From contig NZ_CP012981.1 of assembly GCF_001411495.1 (NCBI RefSeq), positions 1,426,001 through 1,490,000 of the forward strand: DNA of 64,000 nucleotides, in the 5' to 3' direction. The notes below the pieces were generated by a model. The model made no database searches and was not told where the DNA came from. It saw nothing but the letters and a program-made list of their open reading frames with translations. Source of the DNA: Burkholderia cepacia ATCC 25416. Its GTDB lineage: Bacteria > Pseudomonadota > Gammaproteobacteria > Burkholderiales > Burkholderiaceae. The translations under genes were made by a program, and so were the position numbers. Positions 29,137 to 39,401 of the stretch are shown here, one piece after another. Each line of letters begins with the position of its first letter. The stretch's first letter is position 1.

Positions 29137-29943
29137 ATGACCATCGACACTTCCGCGCACGACGCGCACACCACGAGCCACGCGCGCTATGCACGGTATC
29201 CGAGCCTCGAGGATCGCGCGGTGCTGATCACGGGCGGCGCGACCGGCATCGGCGCGGCGTTCGTCGAACACTTCGCGTTGCAGGGCGCACGCGTCGCGTT
29301 CGTCGACCTCGACGCGAGCGCCGGCGCCGCGCTGGCGGACAGCCTCGCGCACGTACGCCATGCGCCGCTGTTCATCCAGTGCGACCTGACCGACGTCGGC
29401 GCGCTGCGCCATGCGATCGACGCGATCCGCGCGCGCATCGGCGCGATCGCGGTGCTCGTGAACAACGCGGCGAACGACGCGCGCCACGCGATCGGCGACG
29501 TGACGCCCGAATCGTTCGACGCGGGCATCGCGGTGAACCTGCGTCACCAGTTCTTCGCCGCGCAGGCGGTGATCGACGACATGAAGCAGCAGGGCGGCGG
29601 CGCGATCATCAATCTCGGCTCGATCAGCTGGATGCTGAAGAACGGCGGTTATCCCGTCTACGTGATGGCGAAGGCGGCCGTGCAGGGGCTGACGCGCGGT
29701 CTTGCGCGCGACCTCGGCCCGTTCGGCATCCGCGTGAATTCGCTGGTGCCGGGCTGGGTGATGACCGACAAGCAGCGCCGGCTGTGGCTCGACGACGCGG
29801 GCCGCGCGGCGATCAAGGCCGGCCAGTGCATCGACGCCGAACTGCTGCCCGCCGATCTCGCGCGGATGGCGCTGTTCCTCGCGGCCGACGACAGCCGGAT
29901 GATCACCGCGCAGGACGTGATCGTCGACGGCGGCTGGGCCTGA
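29137..29943 (+). CDS. SDR-family dehydrogenase (likely D-galactose or L-arabinose 1-dehydrogenase)
   Basis: The 268-residue short-chain dehydrogenase has TGGATGIGAAFVEH as nucleotide loop (about residues 33-46), NNAAND near residue 110, and the catalytic Ser and Tyr-x-x-x-Lys in LGSISWMLKNGG and YVMAK (about residues 171-175). It sits between the permease gene and an aldose 1-epimerase gene. Aldose 1-dehydrogenases act on one anomer, so this pairing fits the first oxidation step of an oxidative aldose pathway. SDR sugar 1-dehydrogenases of this type occur in beta-proteobacteria, but the choice between galactose and arabinose is inference. Confidence 0.82.
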   Translation: MTIDTSAHDAHTTSHARYARYPSLEDRAVLITGGATGIGAAFVEHFALQGARVAFVDLDASAGAALADSLAHVRHAPLFIQCDLTDVGALRHAIDAIRARIGAIAVLVNNAANDARHAIGDVTPESFDAGIAVNLRHQFFAAQAVIDDMKQQGGGAIINLGSISWMLKNGGYPVYVMAKAAVQGLTRGLARDLGPFGIRVNSLVPGWVMTDKQRRLWLDDAGRAAIKAGQCIDAELLPADLARMALFLAADDSRMITAQDVIVDGGWA

Positions 29944-29992
29944 CCGTTCGCACGACCCGCATTGTTTCTTCGACGAAGGAAAGGAGTTCATC

Positions 29993-31054
29993 ATGACCGC
30001 CACGTCCTCGCGCGCATCGTCGTCCACCAGCCAGTCGCGCCGCGCGCGCCTGGCCGCCGCCGCGCAGCCGGTCAGCCCCGGCCCGCAGACGGCAGCCTTC
30101 GCGCAGGGCGTCGGCGCCGCGCATGCGGCGGCCGTCACGCTGTCGAACGCGGCGCTGCGGCTCGACGTGCTGCCGCATCTCGGCGGCGGCATCGCGCGCT
30201 TCGACTGGCGCGGCGACAACGGCGCGTTGATGCCGGTGTTCCGCCGCTGCGACCACCCGGAGACAGCGACGGACCCGAACCAGCTCGCGTGTTATCCGCT
30301 GCTGCCTTACTCGAACCGCATCGGCGGCGCGCGTTTCGAATGCGACGGGCGCAGCGTCGCGGTGCCGCGCAACCGCCGCGACGAGCCGCTGCCGATCCAT
30401 GGCGACGGCTGGCTCGCGCAATGGCAGGTGGACGATGCGACCGCCACGTCGCTGCAGCTGTCGCTCGATCGCGCCGCCGGTGCGCCGTATGCGTTCCGCG
30501 CGATCCAGTCGTTCGAGCTCGACGATACGACGCTGTCGATCGCGCTGACGATCGAGAATGCGGGGCGCGCGCGATTGCCGTTCGGGCTCGGCGTGCATCC
30601 GTTCCTGGTGCGCGACGACGTGACCGAGCTGGCCGCGGCCGCCGGCGGGCTGTGGCTGTCGGGCGCCGATTTCCTGCCGGTGCGGCACGTGAGCGTGCCG
30701 CCGGCCTGGCAGTTCGGCGTCGCGTATCCGCTGCCGGCCGCGCTCGTCAATCACGCATTCACCGGCTGGGGCGGCCACGCGACGGTGAGCTGGCCGCGCC
30801 GCGGACTGTCGCTGACGGTGGCGGCCGACGCCGATGCGTACGTGCTCTATACCCCGCCCGGCGAGGATTTCTTCTGCTTCGAGCCGGTCGATCATCCGAT
30901 CAACGCGGTGAACCTGCCGGGCGGCGCGACCGCGCACGGGATGACGCTGCTCGCGCCCGGCGAGCGGCTCACGCGGCGTTTCGCGTTCACCGTCGAGCGC
31001 GCCGATGCGCGCGGCAATGGCGCGACACGCGAGGCGCGCCGGCGACGCGGGTAA
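29993..31054 (+). CDS. Aldose 1-epimerase family protein
   Basis: Aldose 1-epimerase (mutarotase) interconverts alpha and beta anomers of aldoses. The 353-residue protein has the family core LDVLPHLGGGIARFDWRGD (about residues 59-77, split), CYPLLPYSNRIGGARFE with the sugar-contacting Asn-Arg, a catalytic His candidate in LPIHGDGW, and GLGVHPFLVRDD with a second histidine. The first 45 residues are Ser/Ala/Arg-rich and not conserved, so the real start may lie further in. It is the last gene of the sugar cluster; a taaaat box for pyrF overlaps its stop codon. Confidence 0.88.
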   Translation: MTATSSRASSSTSQSRRARLAAAAQPVSPGPQTAAFAQGVGAAHAAAVTLSNAALRLDVLPHLGGGIARFDWRGDNGALMPVFRRCDHPETATDPNQLACYPLLPYSNRIGGARFECDGRSVAVPRNRRDEPLPIHGDGWLAQWQVDDATATSLQLSLDRAAGAPYAFRAIQSFELDDTTLSIALTIENAGRARLPFGLGVHPFLVRDDVTELAAAAGGLWLSGADFLPVRHVSVPPAWQFGVAYPLPAALVNHAFTGWGGHATVSWPRRGLSLTVAADADAYVLYTPPGEDFFCFEPVDHPINAVNLPGGATAHGMTLLAPGERLTRRFAFTVERADARGNGATREARRRRG

Positions 31055-31057
31055 AAT
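31052..31057 (+). promoter_or_regulatory. Candidate -10 box for pyrF
   Basis: The hexamer taaaat lies 37 bases before the pyrF ATG and includes the stop codon of the epimerase gene. No convincing -35 box is seen upstream. Confidence 0.28.
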
Positions 31058-31093
31058 ACGCGGTCTACCAACGGTTTGCCGCGAGTACCCGCC

Positions 31094-31921
31094 ATGTCTT
31101 CCCCGCTTACTTTCATCGAATCGCTGCGCGCCGCGTGGCAGCGCACGAATTCGCTGCTGTGCGTCGGCCTTGATCCCGAGCCGTCGCGCTTTCCCATGCA
31201 GTTCGAGGGCCAGCCCGACGCGATCTTCGAATTCTGCCGGCAGATCGTCGACGCGACCGCGCAATACGCGAGCGCGTTCAAGCCGCAGATCGCCTACTTC
31301 GCCGCGCATCGCGCGGAAGACCAGCTCGAGCGCCTGATCGCGCACATCCACCTCCAGCACCCGGGCCTGCCCGTGATCCTCGACGCGAAGCGCGGCGACA
31401 TCGGCAGCACGGCCGAGCAGTACGCGCGCGAAGCGTTCGAGCGCTATCGCGCGGACGCCGTCACGGTGAACCCGTACATGGGTTACGACTCGGTCGAGCC
31501 GTACTTCGAGCACGAAGGCAAGGGCGTGATCGTGCTGTGCCGCACGTCGAACCCGGGCGGCTCCGACCTGCAGTTCCTCGACACGAACGGCCGGCCGCTG
31601 TACCAGGTCGTGGCCGATCTCGCGGCGAACAAGTGGAACGCGAAGAACGGCCAGCTCGGCCTCGTGGTCGGCGCGACGTTCCCGAAGGAAATCGAGATCG
31701 TGCGCGGGATCGTCGGCGACATGCCGTTGCTGATCCCCGGCATCGGCGCGCAGGGCGGCGACGTGCAGGCGACCGTCAACGCAGGCCGCACGGCCGACGG
31801 CACCGGCATGATGATCAACTCGTCGCGCGCGATCCTGTACGCGAGCAAGGGCGAGGATTTCGCCGAAGCCGCGGCGCTCGCCGCGCAGAAGACCCGCGAC
31901 ACGATCAACGCGCATCGCTGA
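31094..31921 (+). CDS. pyrF: Orotidine 5'-phosphate decarboxylase (subfamily 2)
   Basis: PyrF makes UMP from orotidine monophosphate, the last step of pyrimidine synthesis. The 275-residue protein belongs to the longer type 2 family, with [14 protein letters not shown] near the start and the catalytic motif [16 protein letters not shown] (about residues 96-111) that contains the Asp-Lys-Asp array. [12 protein letters not shown] (about residues 214-225) forms the phosphate site. A second ATG six codons upstream (MPRVPAM) is possible but carries no conserved residues. A perfect GC-rich hairpin follows the gene. Confidence 0.96.
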   Translation: MSSPLTFIESLRAAWQRTNSLLCVGLDPEPSRFPMQFEGQPDAIFEFCRQIVDATAQYASAFKPQIAYFAAHRAEDQLERLIAHIHLQHPGLPVILDAKRGDIGSTAEQYAREAFERYRADAVTVNPYMGYDSVEPYFEHEGKGVIVLCRTSNPGGSDLQFLDTNGRPLYQVVADLAANKWNAKNGQLGLVVGATFPKEIEIVRGIVGDMPLLIPGIGAQGGDVQATVNAGRTADGTGMMINSSRAILYASKGEDFAEAAALAAQKTRDTINAHR

Positions 31922-31933
31922 TCGAGAATGGCG

Positions 31934-31957
31934 CCGGCTGCCCGCGCGGGCAGCCGG
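31934..31957 (+). terminator. GC-rich palindrome after pyrF
   Basis: The stem ccggctgccc (31934-31943) pairs with gggcagccgg (31948-31957) around a gcgc loop. Only two T residues follow, so this is at most a weak terminator. Confidence 0.35.
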
Positions 31958-32153
31958 TTCCGGCAGGCCCGCGTTCGCGGACCCGTGCCGCTTTCTCCGC
32001 CTTACCGCCTCCGTTTCCCTCGTTCCCGGCCGTCGCACTGACGCGCACGGGCAATTTCCCGTCGTTTCCGCACCGCATGCCCGCGCGCCAATCGCGCGAT
32101 GCTCGCGCTTGTCATCGATCTGTAACGAAACCGTCAAGAAAGGGAGTGACGCC

Positions 32154-33212
32154 ATGCCCAAGCTGTCCCGACGTCTTTTGAGCGCGCTTGCCGCGTCGTT
32201 GTGCATGAGCTTCGCCCACGCGGCGGACCTGTCGCACTGGCCGGCCGACAGCGCGAAGGCGTTGAACGCGATGATCGCCGCGCACGCGAACCGTGGCGAC
32301 TACGCGGTGTTCGACGCCGACAACACGACCTATCGCTACGACCTCGAGGAGTCGCTGCTGCCGTACCTGGAGAACCGTGGCGTGCTGACGCGCGACACGC
32401 TCGACCCGTCGCTGAAGCTGATCCCGTTCAAGGATTCCGCCGACTACAAGGAATCGCTGACGAGCTATTACTACCGGCTCTGCGAGATCGACGACCTGGT
32501 CTGCTACCCGTGGATCGCGCAGGCGTTCGCCGGGCAGTCGCTGGCCGACCTGAAGCGCCACGTCGACGCGATGCTCGCCGACGGCAAGCCGATCCCGATC
32601 CGCTACTGGCAGGGCGACAAGGTGGCCGACGGCACGGTGAACCCACCGCGTTTCTTCCGCGGGATGCAGGAGCTGTACAACGCGCTGCGCGAGAACGGGA
32701 TCGAGGTCTACGTGATGACGGCCGCGCACGAGGAGCTCGCGCGGCTCGTGCTGTCCGACCCGAAGTACGGCTACAACGTGAAGCCGCAGAACGTGATCGG
32801 CGTGACGACGCTGCTGCGCAACCCGGCGACCGGCGCGCTGACGACGTCCCGGTTGCAGATCAAGGCGGGCAAGTACGACGAGGCCGCGAACCGCAGCCTC
32901 GTGATCACACCGTTCCTGATGAACCCGATGACGTGGTACGAAGGCAAGCTCGGCTCGATCGTCGGCTGGATCGATCAGTGGAAGAAGCCGGTGCTCGTCG
33001 CGGGCGACACGCCGACGTCCGACGGCTACATGCTGCTGAACGCGACCGACGTCGCGCGCGGCGGCGTGCGCGTGTGGGTGAACAAGAAGGACAAACAGAT
33101 GGCGCAGATCCGCGCGTGGTCGGATGAATCGGCCGCGCGGCAGAAGTCGCTCGGCCTGCCGGTCACGGCGGACAAGAACTGGATCGTCGTGAAGCCCGAC
33201 GCGATCCAGTAA
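32154..33212 (+). CDS. Exported HAD-superfamily phosphatase-like protein
   Basis: The 352-residue protein has a clear signal peptide (about residues 1-21, ending AHAAD). HAD motif I is seen as VFDADNTTYRYD (the nucleophile and acid aspartates near residues 54 and 56), with VMTAAHEE as a possible motif II and VLVAGDTPTSDG (about residues 282-293) as motif IV. The pattern resembles phosphoserine-phosphatase-like acid phosphatases and would place a phosphatase in the periplasm or outside the cell. The start follows aagaaagggag. The substrate is unknown; phosphorylated choline or amino-acid derivatives are among the options for this family. Confidence 0.8.
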   Translation: MPKLSRRLLSALAASLCMSFAHAADLSHWPADSAKALNAMIAAHANRGDYAVFDADNTTYRYDLEESLLPYLENRGVLTRDTLDPSLKLIPFKDSADYKESLTSYYYRLCEIDDLVCYPWIAQAFAGQSLADLKRHVDAMLADGKPIPIRYWQGDKVADGTVNPPRFFRGMQELYNALRENGIEVYVMTAAHEELARLVLSDPKYGYNVKPQNVIGVTTLLRNPATGALTTSRLQIKAGKYDEAANRSLVITPFLMNPMTWYEGKLGSIVGWIDQWKKPVLVAGDTPTSDGYMLLNATDVARGGVRVWVNKKDKQMAQIRAWSDESAARQKSLGLPVTADKNWIVVKPDAIQ

Positions 33213-33249
33213 GCGGGCCGGCAGGGGCGCGGCGGGCGCCCCGGCCCGG

Positions 33250-33750
33250 TCAGCCCTCGCGCTCGTCGAGCAGCTTCAGCAGCCCGCGCAGGGCATGCGC
33301 GGCCGCCTGCGTGCGGATCTGATCGCGGTCGCCCTTGAACACGAGCGTCTCGACGTCGGTATGCAGCCGGTTGCTCCAGCCGAACGACACGGTGCCGACC
33401 GGTTTCTTCTCGCTGCCGCCGGCCGGGCCCGCGATGCCGGTGACGGACAGCGCGACCTGCGCGCGGCTGTTGCGCAGCGCGCCTTCGGCCATCGCGCGCG
33501 CGACGGGCTCGCTGACGGCGCCGTGCTTGTCGATCAGGTCGGGCGGCACGCCGATCATGTCGATCTTGGCCTGGTTCGAGTACGTGACGAAGCCGCGCTC
33601 GAACCACTGGCTGCTGCCGGAGATGTCGGTGATCGCGGTGGCGATCATGCCGCCGGTGCAGGATTCGGCGGTGGCGAGCGTCAGGTGCTCGTCACGCAGC
33701 TTGTTGCCTGCGCGGATCGCAAGCTGGTGGACGACGGAATCGGTTGGCAT
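33250..33750 (-). CDS. pncC: CinA C-terminal domain protein (nicotinamide-nucleotide amidase)
   Basis: This 166-residue stand-alone CinA C-terminal domain hydrolyses nicotinamide mononucleotide to nicotinic acid mononucleotide and ammonia, a step of pyridine-nucleotide salvage. The family segments TLATAESCTGGMIATAITDISGSS (serine nucleophile near residue 29, split here) and VTGIAGPAGGSEKKPVGTV (about residues 104-122) are both present. It is 31 bases after pgpA on the same strand and follows thiL and pgpA in a likely operon. Confidence 0.93.
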   Translation of the reverse strand: MPTDSVVHQLAIRAGNKLRDEHLTLATAESCTGGMIATAITDISGSSQWFERGFVTYSNQAKIDMIGVPPDLIDKHGAVSEPVARAMAEGALRNSRAQVALSVTGIAGPAGGSEKKPVGTVSFGWSNRLHTDVETLVFKGDRDQIRTQAAAHALRGLLKLLDEREG

Positions 33751-33781
33751 GCGCGTCGGGAAACGGGAGTCGGGAAATCGG

Positions 33782-34333
33782 TCAGCCGACGACGGAGCGC
33801 CACAGGGCGATCACGAGCAGCGTCATGAACGCGGCGACCAGGTCGTCGACCATGATGCCGAGCCCGCCTTTCAGGCGGCGCTCGAAATAGCGGATCGGCG
33901 GCGGCTTGAGCATGTCGAAGATGCGGAACGCGACGAACGCCCATAGCTGGCCGATGAAGGTCGCGGGCGTGACGAACAGCATCACGAGCCAGATCGCGAC
34001 GATTTCGTCCCAGACGACGGCGCCCGGATCGGACGTGCCCATCTTTCTCGCGGTGAAGCCGGTGAGCCACGTGCCCGCCACGAACCCGACCGCGATCAGC
34101 GCCCACCATTCGGGCACCGTCAGGTAGCGGTTGAGCACGACGAACGTGAGCCAGCCGAACAGCGAGCCGAACGTGCCAGGCATGAGCGGCGCGAGCCCGC
34201 TGCCGAAGCCGAGCGACACGAGGTGCGCGGGGTGCGACAGCATGAAGCGCGCGGTCGCGCGCCGCGGCGCGTGTTCGCCAGGTGCGGCGCCGGGCTCGGC
34301 CGCGGCGTGCGCGGGCGTCGGGTCAGTCTGCAT
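33782..34333 (-). CDS. pgpA: Phosphatidylglycerophosphatase A
   Basis: PgpA removes the phosphate from phosphatidylglycerol phosphate in the inner membrane to give phosphatidylglycerol. The 183-residue protein has the core FGSGLAPLMPGTFGSL (about residues 40-55), DPGAVVWDEIVAIW (about residues 97-110) with the conserved acidic residues, and several hydrophobic helices. About 28 residues at the N-terminus are not conserved. Its start overlaps the end of thiL by 11 bases, indicating translational coupling. Confidence 0.95.
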   Translation of the reverse strand: MQTDPTPAHAAAEPGAAPGEHAPRRATARFMLSHPAHLVSLGFGSGLAPLMPGTFGSLFGWLTFVVLNRYLTVPEWWALIAVGFVAGTWLTGFTARKMGTSDPGAVVWDEIVAIWLVMLFVTPATFIGQLWAFVAFRIFDMLKPPPIRYFERRLKGGLGIMVDDLVAAFMTLLVIALWRSVVG

Positions 34334-35321
34334 GGAAGTGGTCGAAGCCGTGCAACGTGAGGGCGAGGGGCGCGCCGGCGGCGTCGCGCCACGCGATCGC
34401 GGGCTGTTCCGACGGCGCGGACAACGCGCGTATTGTACCGATTCGCGTGACCGGCACGCCGGCCGTCAGGCCGGCCGCCTCGACCGCCGCGCGGGCCGCC
34501 GCCGGCGCGGTGAAGCACAGTTCGTAGTCGTCGCCGCCGGCCAGCGTGCAGCGTCGCTGCACGTCGGGCGGCAGCGTCGCGAGCGCGGCCGAGCGCGGCA
34601 CCGCGTCGGCATCGATCTCGGCGCACACGTGCGAGCGTGCGAGGATGTGCTGCAGGTCGCCGGCGAGGCCGTCCGAGATGTCGAGCGCCGCGTGCGCGAC
34701 GCCCGCGAGCGCCAGGCCGAGCGCGATGCGCGGCTCGGGGCGCTCGAGCGCGCGCCGGAACGCAGCGGCTTCGGCCGCGCCGGCCGCCCATTCGCCGCGC
34801 GCGACGCCGAGGCCGGCGCGCGCATCGCCGAGCGTGCCGGACACCCAGACGTCGTCGCCGTCGCGCGCGGCATCGCGCCGCAGTGCGGCGTCGGGCGCGA
34901 CTTCGCCGAATACGGTGACGCACAGGTTCAGCGGGCCGCTCGTGGTGTCGCCGCCGATCAGCTCGCAGCCGTAGCGCTCGGCGAGCGCGAACAGCCCGTT
35001 GCTGAACGCTTCCAGCCACGCCGCGTCGGCACGCGGCAGCGCGCACGCGAGCGTGAAGGCACGCGGTTCGGCGCCCATCGCCGCGAGGTCGGACAGGTTG
35101 ACCGCGAGCGTCTTGTGGCCGAGGGCGTCGGGCGCGACATCGGGGAAGAAGTGGCGGCCTTCCACCAGCATGTCCGTCGAAATGGCCAGCAATTTCCCGG
35201 ATCGCGGTGCGATCAGCGCGCAATCGTCGCCGATGCCGAGCGTCGACGCGCGCGCCCCCTGCGCGGCGCGGCGCGTGAAGAAGCGTTCGATCAGTGAAAA
35301 CTCGGAGAGGGCGGCTGGCAC
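34323..35321 (-). CDS. thiL: Thiamine-monophosphate kinase
   Basis: ThiL phosphorylates thiamine monophosphate to the cofactor thiamine diphosphate. The 332-residue protein begins near LSEFSLIERFFTRRA and has the metal- and phosphate-binding GIGDDCALIAP (about residues 29-39), STDMLVEGRHF, GGDTTSGPL and ALDISDGLAGDL motifs. The start at 35321 is GTG; it removes an unconserved, arginine-rich extension that an upstream ATG would add. It leads the thiL-pgpA-cinA run and is divergent from maeB. Confidence 0.94.
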   Translation of the reverse strand: MPAALSEFSLIERFFTRRAAQGARASTLGIGDDCALIAPRSGKLLAISTDMLVEGRHFFPDVAPDALGHKTLAVNLSDLAAMGAEPRAFTLACALPRADAAWLEAFSNGLFALAERYGCELIGGDTTSGPLNLCVTVFGEVAPDAALRRDAARDGDDVWVSGTLGDARAGLGVARGEWAAGAAEAAAFRRALERPEPRIALGLALAGVAHAALDISDGLAGDLQHILARSHVCAEIDADAVPRSAALATLPPDVQRRCTLAGGDDYELCFTAPAAARAAVEAAGLTAGVPVTRIGTIRALSAPSEQPAIAWRDAAGAPLALTLHGFDHFHAD

Positions 35322-35451
35322 GGCGGGCGATCCGGAACGGTTGAAGGAACGGCATTGTACGAGGCGAACGGCGGCGCTTCTGCACCATCCGGTACATTTT
35401 TGTCGCGGCTGTTGCACCCGAATCGCCGGTCTGGCGGCCGATGATTGGCGC

Positions 35452-35457
35452 TACAAT
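35452..35457 (+). promoter_or_regulatory. Candidate -10 box for maeB
   Basis: The hexamer tacaat lies about 40 bases ahead of the maeB ATG in the divergent thiL-maeB spacer. The -35 position is poor (gtctgg), so the call is weak. Confidence 0.28.
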
Positions 35458-35497
35458 GCCGTCGAACAGTTATTCTAATCCGCCCGTCACGAGACAC

Positions 35498-37798
<2,301 letters not shown>

Positions 37799-37859
37799 GC
37801 CAAAACGAACGCGCCAGGCCGGTCGAACCGGCGTGGCGCGTCGGGCGAAATTGTAAACA

Positions 37860-37894
37860 AAAGCAAAAAGAGGCGTGCCCGCAATGGGCACGCC
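37860..37894 (-). terminator. Rho-independent terminator on the minus strand
   Basis: A perfect 9-bp stem, ggcgtgccc (37872-37880) with gggcacgcc (37886-37894), encloses five bases. On the minus strand it is followed by tctttttgctttt, a good T-tract. No minus-strand protein gene lies upstream of it, which is why a small RNA is proposed. Confidence 0.75.
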
Positions 37895-38002
37895 GCGGGC
37901 AGGGCGCAAACGCGCTTCCCTCAAGGCAACAGCAGCATCTCTCCACTCCTGGTAGCGAGCGCGGCAAGGAGGCAGGTCTTGCCGTACGAGAGATGCCGCC
38001 TT
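37864..38002 (-). ncRNA. Candidate minus-strand small RNA (about 135 nt)
   Basis: On the minus strand, a candidate -10 taaaat (complement of 38004-38009) and a partial -35 actaca (complement of 38026-38031, 16-base spacer) precede a compact folded region. Arms gcatctctc and gagagatgc (37988-37996 with 37935-37943) close a domain that contains the inner stem ggcaag/cttgcc. A second short stem gcgc-gttt-gcgc follows near 37902-37913, then a textbook terminator hairpin at 37872-37894 with ctttttgctttt. No open reading frame with a ribosome site is evident. It matched none of the RNA families I could recall, including 6S, SRP, tmRNA and common riboswitches. Confidence 0.4.
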
Positions 38003-38174
38003 TATTTTATCCTGTGTAAGATAAATGTAGTGTGATTTCGGTAAAAAATGCGTAATTCCGGACATCGCGATGCTTTCGATTCCCAAACGGACATTGATTC
38101 GCGCGGCCAATAACGCTACGCTAACGCCTTTGTTGGTCGTCAACTACTTGATTTAACAGCGGGAACCCTGGTTC

Positions 38175-38606
38175 ATGGCACGCAAGTGGCTCCGCAACGG
38201 CGCGCTCGCGTCCGTCTTCGCGATGTTCGCGATGGGTATCGTCGGCACGCCGACGGGCAGTCTGGTTTCCGCCGCTTACGCACGGGAGGCCGTTCCGGCC
38301 GACGTCGCGGCGAGCGGGCTCGATACGATCCCGACCGCCAGTCTTCCGCGCGAGGCCGTGACCACGCTGGGCCTGATCGGCGCCGGCGGCCCCTATCCGT
38401 ACGAGAAAGACGGCGTCGTGTTTGGCAACCGCGAGCGGATCCTGCCAAAAGCGAAGCGCGGCTACTACCATGAGTACACGGTACCGATGCCGCGTGCCCG
38501 CAATCGCGGCGCGCGCCGGATCGTCTGTGGCGGGCCGTTGCGCCGGATCGACAACTGTTATTACACGGGCGACCACTACAACAGTTTTAAACGTATTGTT
38601 GAATGA
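38175..38606 (+). CDS. Secreted guanyl-specific ribonuclease (RNase Sa/barnase superfamily)
   Basis: The 143-residue protein has a signal peptide (about residues 1-36, ending SAAYAR) and a mature domain close in pattern to Streptomyces RNase Sa. The segment RGYYHEYTVPMPRARNRGARRIVCGG is recognisable in two halves, with Glu100 as general base, Arg111 and Arg115 as phosphate binders, and His134 in YYTGDHYNSF as general acid. Cys118 and Cys128 may form a disulfide. The enzyme should cut single-stranded RNA after guanine outside the cytoplasm. A barstar-type inhibitor gene starts 17 bases later, the usual protective arrangement. Confidence 0.88.
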   Translation: MARKWLRNGALASVFAMFAMGIVGTPTGSLVSAAYAREAVPADVAASGLDTIPTASLPREAVTTLGLIGAGGPYPYEKDGVVFGNRERILPKAKRGYYHEYTVPMPRARNRGARRIVCGGPLRRIDNCYYTGDHYNSFKRIVE

Positions 38607-38622
38607 CTTCGGGACGAATGGC

Positions 38623-39186
38623 ATGAGCGACTCCATCTACGCGCACGAAACGGCGGCGGCGGAACTGTTCGCGGCCGGCGACGGCAACCTGTTTCAGCGC
38701 GTGATTCAACTGCACGCGGCGGCGCAGGCCGGCGGCACGCCGGAGCAACAGGAAGCCGAGCCCGGGCTTTCATCGAACGAGGAGCCTATGAGCCTTTTCA
38801 CGACCGTGCGACCCAATCTCGTGCAGTCGATCCGCGCGTTCCGCGTGCAGGATCTTGCCGACGAAGCCGGCCGGCTCGGCCAGCATTTCCTGTATGCATA
38901 TTGCGGCGCCGCGCAGTCGAAGCAGGAAGTGATGGAAACGATCGCGACATCGTTCCTGTTCCCGAAACATTTCGGGAAGAACTACGACGCGCTGTACGAC
39001 TGCCTGACCGACCTCGTCGCGAAGGCCGGCGCGCAGCCCGGTTTCGTGATCGTCCTCGAAGGGCTGCCGATCGCGCAGAAATTCGACAAGGAAGGGCGCG
39101 AGACGCTGCTCGACGTGTTCCGCGAGGCGGCCGAATTCTGGGCCGAGCGCAAGGTCGCGTTCCGCGTGTTCTACTCGTTCGCGTAA
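38623..39186 (+). CDS. Barstar-family ribonuclease inhibitor
   Basis: The C-terminal part of this 187-residue protein (about residues 68-187) is a barstar domain, with FGKNYDALYDCLTDL (residues 117-131) matching the barnase-binding helix; Asp122 and Asp126 correspond to the acidic contacts that plug the ribonuclease active site. No signal peptide is present, so it would protect the cytoplasm. The first 55 residues are not part of the known domain. An internal ATG at 38788, six bases after gaggag, would give a 132-residue barstar-only product and may be the real start. A strong terminator ends this two-gene unit. Confidence 0.87.
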   Translation: MSDSIYAHETAAAELFAAGDGNLFQRVIQLHAAAQAGGTPEQQEAEPGLSSNEEPMSLFTTVRPNLVQSIRAFRVQDLADEAGRLGQHFLYAYCGAAQSKQEVMETIATSFLFPKHFGKNYDALYDCLTDLVAKAGAQPGFVIVLEGLPIAQKFDKEGRETLLDVFREAAEFWAERKVAFRVFYSFA

Positions 39187-39227
39187 GCACGGGTCGGCCA
39201 ACGGCCGATCCGGCGAAACACCCGCCC

Positions 39228-39253
39228 AAAGCCCGCTTCGAGCGGGCTTTTTT
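39228..39253 (+). terminator. Rho-independent terminator after the barstar gene
   Basis: The stem aaagcccgct pairs with agcgggcttt around a three-base loop (39238-39240), and a run of six T residues ends at 39253. It lies about 42 bases after the stop codon. Confidence 0.93.
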
Positions 39254-39401
39254 GCGTCCGCGCGCGATGCGCTGCACGCGCCGCGCCCGGCCCGACAAAA
39301 GCCTTTCATCGCGCACCTTTTTCCGCGACAATCGGTCAGCCCGGCCGCGGCCGCCGCGCCGGGCGCACAACTCCAATCATTCGAGAGAGGGCCGTTTTCC
39401 C

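Larger units (their letters stand above)
37799..38174. other. Structured AT-rich spacer between maeB and the ribonuclease gene
   Basis: No protein gene is supported in these 376 bases. Directly after maeB lies a hairpin with gcgcca/tggcgc and gccggt/accggc arms (37811-37839) without a T-tract. The middle carries the candidate minus-strand RNA (37864-38002) with its own terminator. From about 38000 to 38100 the DNA is AT-rich and would supply promoters on both strands, including that of the secreted ribonuclease gene. Confidence 0.5.

Noticed and set aside
37935..37996. The fold behind maeB as a 6S RNA or known riboswitch
   Set aside because: The catctc-type closing stem recalled the end of 6S RNA, but the element is far too short and lacks the central bubble. 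No riboswitch consensus I know fits either strand.
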